The notes under the pieces: model-generated
The model's input: the letters and a program-made list of their open reading frames with translations, nothing else
What the model was told of the DNA's origin: nothing
Databases searched by the model: none
In this document: one piece after another, positions 58,484-64,000 of the stretch
Position numbering within the stretch: position 1 is the stretch's first letter
Layout of the letters: each line of letters starts with the position of its first letter
Assembly (NCBI GenBank): GCA_026018925.1
Contig: JAKSZU010000026.1
Coordinates: 12,267,127 to 12,331,126, forward strand
Length of the DNA stretch: 64,000 nt
DNA from: Tupaia tana
Taxonomy: Eukaryota; Chordata; Mammalia; Scandentia; Tupaiidae
Direction of reading: 5' to 3'
Made by a program: the position numbers and the translations under genes

Positions 58484-58800
58484 GGGGCTGGCAGGTAGTG
58501 TGCTGGTTAAGGCACTGAACTCCCACATGGTTGACCGACTTGGTGGCTTGCTTTCCCACTTTCCTCTCTCTCTCATCAAATTAAAAAAAAATCAAAATAA
58601 ATAAAATAATTCTTTAAATTTTTTAAAATTTAATTTTATTTATAATTATTTTTTTCAATTTGCTACAGGGAAGGTGTGCTCACCAGAGAGAGACAGAGAG
58701 AGAGCAAGAGAGAGAAAAAGAAACCACCAGGTCCAAGACTCAAACTGTGGTCAGACATGTGGGACTCCAGTGCCTTAACCACCACACCACCTGCTGGTCT
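58484..58800. mobile_element. Plus-strand type S next to minus-strand type S
   Basis: Plus 58484-58620 and minus 58622-58800, tails facing each other. Confidence 0.75.
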
Positions 58801-59000
58801 CAACCTTGGATATCTTCTTGCATCTGCACATGTAGACTTGATCTTTTTAATGCCTGCATAGTATTTAGAATTAGCCAGTGCATTTTCCACTTAACAAACC
58901 CCCACTCTGGGTGGACATAGAGGTCACCCAGATTTTTCTGGAAGTCATAGTTAGTTATTCATAAGCATTCTAGCATTTTGAATACAGTTCCTCCTGGCCT
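58801..59000 (+). repeat. Probable ancient LINE fragment
   Basis: GCCTGCATAGTATTTAGAAT, GGGTGGACATAGAGGTCACCC and GTTATTCATAAGCATTC resemble old L1-type text; highly diverged. Confidence 0.4.
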
Positions 59001-59379
59001 TTCTTCCTCCGGCCAGGTGGGGGTCATTGGATTTTAGCTTGATGCTGTTGGCTTGTCCTGACTTCCAAACAAGCACTCTTTTGCTACTCACAGCTCCCAG
59101 TTAGAGACGGTGAGACCATACTCCCCTTAGCCCCCTCCCCCACCCCGGCCTGAGCATCACATCCCCTTTACAATTATCCTATTCAGGGATATACAATAAA
59201 CGTTTGTCTGGTAAAGGCAACTCACACTGAGCAACTGAAATACTTAGGACTTGCACATATAATCTAACCCAGCCAGGCTCTGGTTTACATTAGGGCATCT
59301 CACCATAAGTCACTTACAACTCTAAAGAAAGAACACTCCCTCCCGCCTACCCAGTGCCCTAACTGTGCTGAACAGTTTA

Positions 59380-59755
59380 TCTTCCCCAGTGCACCAAGCT
59401 CTCTTTAGTCCTCTCAGCTTTCTTTGCACATACTTTTCTATCTAGAATGCTTTTCTTTTCCTTGCATCATTTACCTGCCTGACACCATCTGGTTGTTCAG
59501 GTCTCTTTGAGAAAGCCACTCCCTCCAGGAAGTCTTCCCAGAACACCTCCCTTTAGCCCTGGTGAGGAGTTGCAGAAGCACCCAGTAGTTCTGGTAGCAC
59601 ATCTCACTTTGTTCTAATTGTCTTTTTTAGTTGTTGGTGAATGATGTGTGTGAGGAAAGAGTTAAGGTCACATTCCCAGCATTCAGCACGCAGCTCAGAA
59701 CCAGACAGTTCTATGGCTCAATAAATATTAGTTGAATAAATGAACAATGTTGAGC
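59380..59755 (+). repeat. L2 (LINE-2) 3' region
   Basis: CCCTCCAGGAAGTCTTCCCAGA and the terminal CTCAATAAATATTAGTTGAATAAATGAA are typical of the L2 3' end. Confidence 0.7.
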
Positions 59756-59844
59756 AGGCATAGAGTGGGGAAGACGTGGAAGACCCAGATGCCACGTTCA
59801 TAACACTGGGCTCTTTTTTCTTTTTAAAGAATTGTTTTATTTAG

Positions 59845-60436
59845 GGGACGACAGGTGGCATGGTGGTTGAGGTACTGGACTCCCACATGGCTGATCCTGG
59901 TTCTAGTCCTGGACCTGGCAGCTTACTTTTTCACTTTTCTTCTCTCTCTCTCGTCAAATTGAATAATAGTATAAAGAAATAAAATTGAATAAATAATTCT
60001 AAAAAAAAAAAGGAATTATTTATGGGACCAGCAGTTGGCGTAATGGCTATGTCACTGGACTCCCAGGTAGTTGACTACAGTTCAAGTCCCGGACCTAGTG
60101 GCTTAAACCCACACCGGGCGTGTGTGCGTGCGTGCCCAAGATCCCGAGAGGAAAAGGGACTGCGGCGTGGCCATCCCCCCTGGGGGGTGATTTCTCATTT
60201 TCTGTCTCTCTGTCTCTCTCTCTGTCTTTCTGGAGAGCGCACATGCCCTATAGCAAAAACCTCTCTAAATAAATAAAATAATAAAAAAGAATGATTTAAC
60301 TTTACTTATTTACTTATTATTTTAATTTGACTGGGGTGGGGGGAAGTGAGAAAGCAAACCACCATGTCCGGGACTCAAACTGATGTAAGCCATGTAGGAG
60401 TGTAGTGCCCTTAACCACCACGCCACCTCCCAGCCC
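59845..60436. mobile_element. Type S, type L and minus type S in series
   Basis: Plus type S 59845-60010; plus type L 60023-60265; minus type S 60290-60436. AAGAATTGTTTTATTTA, AGGAATTATTTA and AAGAATGATTTA separate them. Confidence 0.78.
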
Positions 60437-60747
60437 CAACCCTGAGCTTTTGAATCTGGGGTCACAGCATCCCATGAGGGGAAAACTTGATCTGCTGATA
60501 CCTCAAGGAGTGTGCCATAACAAGACGAACTGGCAGCCCACAAGGAGGAGACTGGAAGAACAAAAGAAATGTCCCCAGCTGCCTAGCTCCCGGGAATGTC
60601 TGTCAATGTGACATTCACAGAAGCCCTGCACATGTGCTGGCTGAGGGGGAGAGCCAGCCTCAGCCAGACAGAAAGAAATTCATCCACTCTGCATGTGTTA
60701 GCACTGGGGGATGTGTGCAGCCTAGAAGCTTGGCTCTCGGTTAAGGT

Positions 60748-60915
60748 TTTTTGTTTTGTTTTTGCTCTAGGGCCCATGTGGTCTCCAGAGAGAGACAGAG
60801 ACAGAGAGAGGGAAACAGAAGTCACCCCCCAAGGGGGTGTCCACACCGCAATCCCTCCCTTTTCCTCCATTCTTGTGGGATTTGGACATACACACATATA
60901 TACCTGGTATGACAT
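60748..60915 (-). mobile_element. SINE type L, head missing
   Basis: TTTTTGCTCTAGGGCCCATG to TACCTGGTATGACAT; no box B. Confidence 0.7.
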
Positions 60916-60993
60916 TTTTTTTTAAGAATTATTTATTTTTACTTATTATTTTTTAAAGAATTTTTTTAAATTTAATTTTTTTTTTTTTTTTAA

Positions 60994-61215
60994 TGGTGTA
61001 ATGGTTATGTCACTGGATTTCCATGTAGTCAACTGTGGTTTGAGTCCCAGATCCAGTAGCTTAAAACTTACGCATATGCAAAATCCCAAGAGGAGAATGG
61101 AAGAGAAAGATGACGGTGTGGCCATCCCCCTTGGGGATGATTTCTAGCTTTTGGTCTCTCTGTCTCTGTCTCTCTGGTGAGTGCACTCACCCTATAGCAA
61201 AAATCCCTATACTGT
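60994..61215 (+). mobile_element. SINE type L lacking its first bases
   Basis: Starts at GGTGTAATGGTTATGTCACTGG; otherwise complete. Confidence 0.75.
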
Positions 61216-61263
61216 CCTATATGGTAGCCACTAACCACATTTGGTTATTAAAATGAATTAATT

Positions 61264-61515
61264 ATGGGCCAGCCAGTGTCTGGTGGTTGAGGTGGCTGGA
61301 TCCCACATAACCAACCATGCAGTTTGAGTTATTAACCCTGTGGCTTAAAAACGTTACCAGGTACAAGTGCAAGCGAGCCCAAAATCCCAAAAGGAGCTAG
61401 AAATGGAGAAGGGATTACAGCCCAATCATCCCCTATGTGGGATGCTTTCTCACTTTCCCTCCACTTCTCTCCATTTCTCTCCTGGGAGCACATGCATCCT
61501 CTGGCAAAGTTTTAA
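61264..61515 (+). mobile_element. SINE type L, old
   Basis: GGGCCAGCCAGTGTCTGGTGG head; diverged body; CATCCTCTGGCAAAG end. Confidence 0.7.
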
Positions 61516-61529
61516 AAAGAATTAATTAA

Positions 61530-62405
61530 AGGTCCAGCAGGTGGTGTAGTGGTTGAAGTGCTAGACTCCCACGTAGTTGACCATGGTTTGAATCCCTGAC
61601 CCGTTGGCTTAAAAAAAACTGATATTATTTGGGAACCAGCAGTTAGCGTAATGGCTGTCGTTGGACTCCCACGTAGTCGACCGTGGTTTGCATCCCGGAA
61701 CCGGTGGCTTAAAACTCAAGCCGGGCGTGTGTGCGTGCGTGCCCAAGATCCCGAGAGGAGAATGGAGGAGAAGGGATTGCGGCGTGACCATCCCCCCTGG
61801 GGGATGATTTCTCGCTTTCTGTCTCTATGTCTCTCTCTGTGTGTCTGGCGAGCGCACGCGCCCTATAGCGAAAAACCTCTCCAAAAAAAAAAAAAAAAAA
61901 GAATAGTAATAATAACGACAAATAAAGTTAAATAAATAAATAATTTTTTAAAAAAACTGATATAAAAGGGACCAGCAGTTAGCGTAATGGCTATGTCGCT
62001 GGACTCCCACGTAGTCGACCGCAGTTCGAGTCCCGGACCCGGTGGCTTAAACTCACGCCGGGCGCGTGTGCGTGCGTGCCCAAGATCCCGAGAGGAATGG
62101 AGGAGAAGGGATTGTGGCGTGGCCATCCCCCCTGGGGGGTGATTTCCTGCTTTCTGTCTCTCTGTCTCTCTCTGTCTGTCTGGCGAGCGCACGCGCCCTA
62201 TAGCAAAAACCTCTCAAAAAAAAAAACCAAAAAACAAAAAAACTGATATTAAGTATGTGTGTGTGTATGCCCAAAATCACAAGAGGAGAATGGAGGAGAA
62301 GGGGTTGCCATGTGGCCATCCCCCCTCGGGGGGTGATTTCTTGCTCTCTGTCTCTCTGGCAAATGTACGCGCCTATAGCAAAAATCTGTCTCTCAAAAAA
62401 TAAAA
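61530..62405 (+). mobile_element. Type L host with two young type L copies nested at the same site
   Basis: Host head 61530-61626, body from 62251. Insertions at about 61631-61900 (plus an AT-rich tail to 61950) and 61968-62236. AAAAAACTGATATT occurs at 61613-61626, 61951-61963 (last base lost) and 62237-62250. Confidence 0.85.
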
Positions 62406-62459
62406 TTCATTACAATTAAATATAATTAAACATTTGGTCTTACTTGCAGTAGTCACTTT

Positions 62460-63400
62460 TTTTTTTTTTTTTTTTTTTTGCTATAGGAGGTGTGTGTCGG
62501 CCTATAACATCTGTCAACTTTGCAGGGTTGGGAGCTGGAGGCTGAGGGTCGGGGTTGGGGAAGCAGTGGTTCACAGATCTCTGAGGCCTGTGAATCCATG
62601 GCAAACAGGGCCTGAAAGAATAAACTATTCATATTTGATGTCTGAGCAAAAACAAAGCAGCCAAGCTGTCACGAATTCATTATTCTCACTGCTTTAAATA
62701 ACCTCATATAAAACCAGGTCCTGTGTTCCCACCTGTTTGGCCACATTCAAAGAAACATCAGTTCATAATCCAAAAATAACTGAAAAACAATGTTAAAGAT
62801 TCTCCGCAGTCTCTTAAGAAAACACCAAAGGGGAATTATATTCACAACACACTGCAAATCTTGAATTATCTTTCCCATCTTTTTCTTCTCATCCTCCCAC
62901 GCTTTGCACTTGTTTCCCTAAAGCTCTCTGCTCCCCCATTGCAAACTCTTCTCGAAACCTCCTTGTTCTAGTTCAGCTGCTACTCCTCCCTACCTTCCCC
63001 TGCACGGCTCCGGTCTTCATTATGTAGCTCTCCAGAAAATGTTTTATTTTACTCCACTGCACAGATAGTGACAAAGAACACCAGAAAGTTCCTGGGGTGC
63101 TGTGACCAGGAGCACATTCCCCAGGGGCCCACAGCTCTCCCAGCCAGCCTGGACCAGTTTCTCCAAGATGACTCATTTTCCCACTGATGGTCTACTCCCC
63201 CAGCACTGGGAGAAGCTCAAGACTGAGCTTGACAGAGAAGAATGCTGGGATGCCAGAGGGGACTGATGTCATAGGGAAAGGGAGAAAACCAGATGAACAG
63301 GTTCCCAGCATGCTTTATCTTTTTTTTTTTGTTTTGTTTTGTTAAGCTTGCACTGCCCAACTCCCTGGCTTCCTGTGAGAAGTATTAACTTTTATACCAA
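62460..63400. other. Upstream of DYNLL1, mostly single-copy
   Basis: A poly(T)-TTGCTATAGGAGGTGTGTG remnant at 62457-62495 is the end of a severely truncated minus-strand type L SINE. The rest shows no exon or repeat that I recognise. Confidence 0.5.
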
Positions 63401-63404
63401 AAAA

Positions 63405-63553
63405 ATAAAATAATTATTTCATTTATTATTTATTTTTCTCAATTCACCAGAGAGAGGGAAAGTGAGAAAGCAAGCTGCCAGATCCAAGTTTCAAACTGCA
63501 GTCAGCCATGTGGGAGTCCAGCGCCTTACTCACCATGCCACCTGCCAGCCCCA
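63405..63553 (-). mobile_element. SINE type S
   Basis: TTCACCAGAGAGAGGGAAAG to GCCACCTGCCAGCCCC. Confidence 0.78.
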
Positions 63554-63667
63554 GTGCATTAACTCTTAACAGCCTGCCAAGGATATTGGCTTCTTTTTAA
63601 TGCCTAGACAAACCTATTGGTGTCTTTCGAAGCATCAGGTTAGGAAGGAGGAATGTTTGTTTATTTA

Positions 63668-63908
63668 TTTTTAGAGATATTTTTGCCATAGGGCATATGC
63701 GCTCACCAGAGAGACAGAAAGTGAGAAATCACCCCACTCAAGGAAGATGGCCATCCCGCAATCCCTTCTCCTCCATTCTTCTCTCAAGATTTTGGGCACG
63801 CATGCACATGCGCCCAGCTTGAGTTTTAAGCCACAGGGTCCAGGACTTGAACCACAGTCAACTACGTGGGAGTGGAGTGATGTAACCATTATGCTATCTC
63901 TTGGTCCC
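63668..63908 (-). mobile_element. SINE type L
   Basis: Flanked by GAGGAATGTTT on both sides; TTTTGCCATAGGGCATATGC end. Confidence 0.82.
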
Positions 63909-64000
63909 AAGAGGAATGTTTATTGAGATTCCATGTATTTTAAGTGAAAGCTTCTCCCTGTGGGAAGGGTAAACAGACCTTTCCCAAGTATCTGAGGAAT

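Overview
This is mammalian nuclear DNA with three known genes on a background of tRNA-derived SINEs. The gene order is RNF10 (exon 1 only, minus strand), COQ5 (complete, plus strand) and DYNLL1 (complete coding region, minus strand). RNF10 and COQ5 are head-to-head; COQ5 and DYNLL1 are tail-to-tail. From memory this is the arrangement at human 12q24.31, read here in the opposite direction. The three genes do not form a pathway: RNF10 is a RING-type E3 ligase, COQ5 is the mitochondrial C-methyltransferase of coenzyme Q synthesis, and DYNLL1 is the LC8 dynein light chain and hub protein.

Layout. 1-6669: RNF10 intron 1, SINE-rich. 6670-7275: RNF10 first exon in a CpG island, with a TATA-like and a ZNF143-like site upstream. 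7350-11130: intergenic, with SINEs, a split MIR and a MER5A-like fragment. 11200-33987: COQ5, seven coding exons giving 327 aa; intron 4 holds a broken RPL9 retrocopy. 33988 to about 34872: COQ5 3'UTR with a SINE inside. 35188-39767: SINE-dense DNA between the two 3' ends. About 39875-42300: DYNLL1, in an otherwise SINE-free block of about 3.4 kb. 42400-64000: DNA upstream of DYNLL1 (possibly the intron of a distal-promoter isoform), with SINEs, MIR, MER20, L1 and L2 relics and no coding exon that I recognise.

Repeats. Well over 100 SINE copies were counted by eye. Type L (about 250 bp) has a tRNA-like head with a Pol III box B, a GC-rich body ending in a CCCCCC-TG-GGGGGG palindrome, a TC-rich stretch, a CCTATAGCAAAAACCTCTCC-like end and a poly(A) tail. 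Type S (about 120-190 bp) has a similar head, then a TC-rich stretch, a TCTGGTCAAATTAAAATAAAT-like end and an AT-rich tail. Type D is a more diverged group of similar build. Several type L copies are nearly identical, with long poly(A) tails and perfect target-site duplications (TSDs), so the family was recently active. I see no Alu, B1/B2, CAN, ruminant, horse or rabbit SINE. A colugo (Dermoptera) is my best guess, from memory of tRNA-derived CYN elements; this is tentative.

No new protein system was found. The most notable structures are a SINE-minisatellite-RPL9 chimera in COQ5 intron 4, a 51-bp unique segment copied into a SINE 1.3 kb away, repeated SINE insertion into the same target sites, and SINEs placed close to COQ5 exon 3 and in its 3'UTR.
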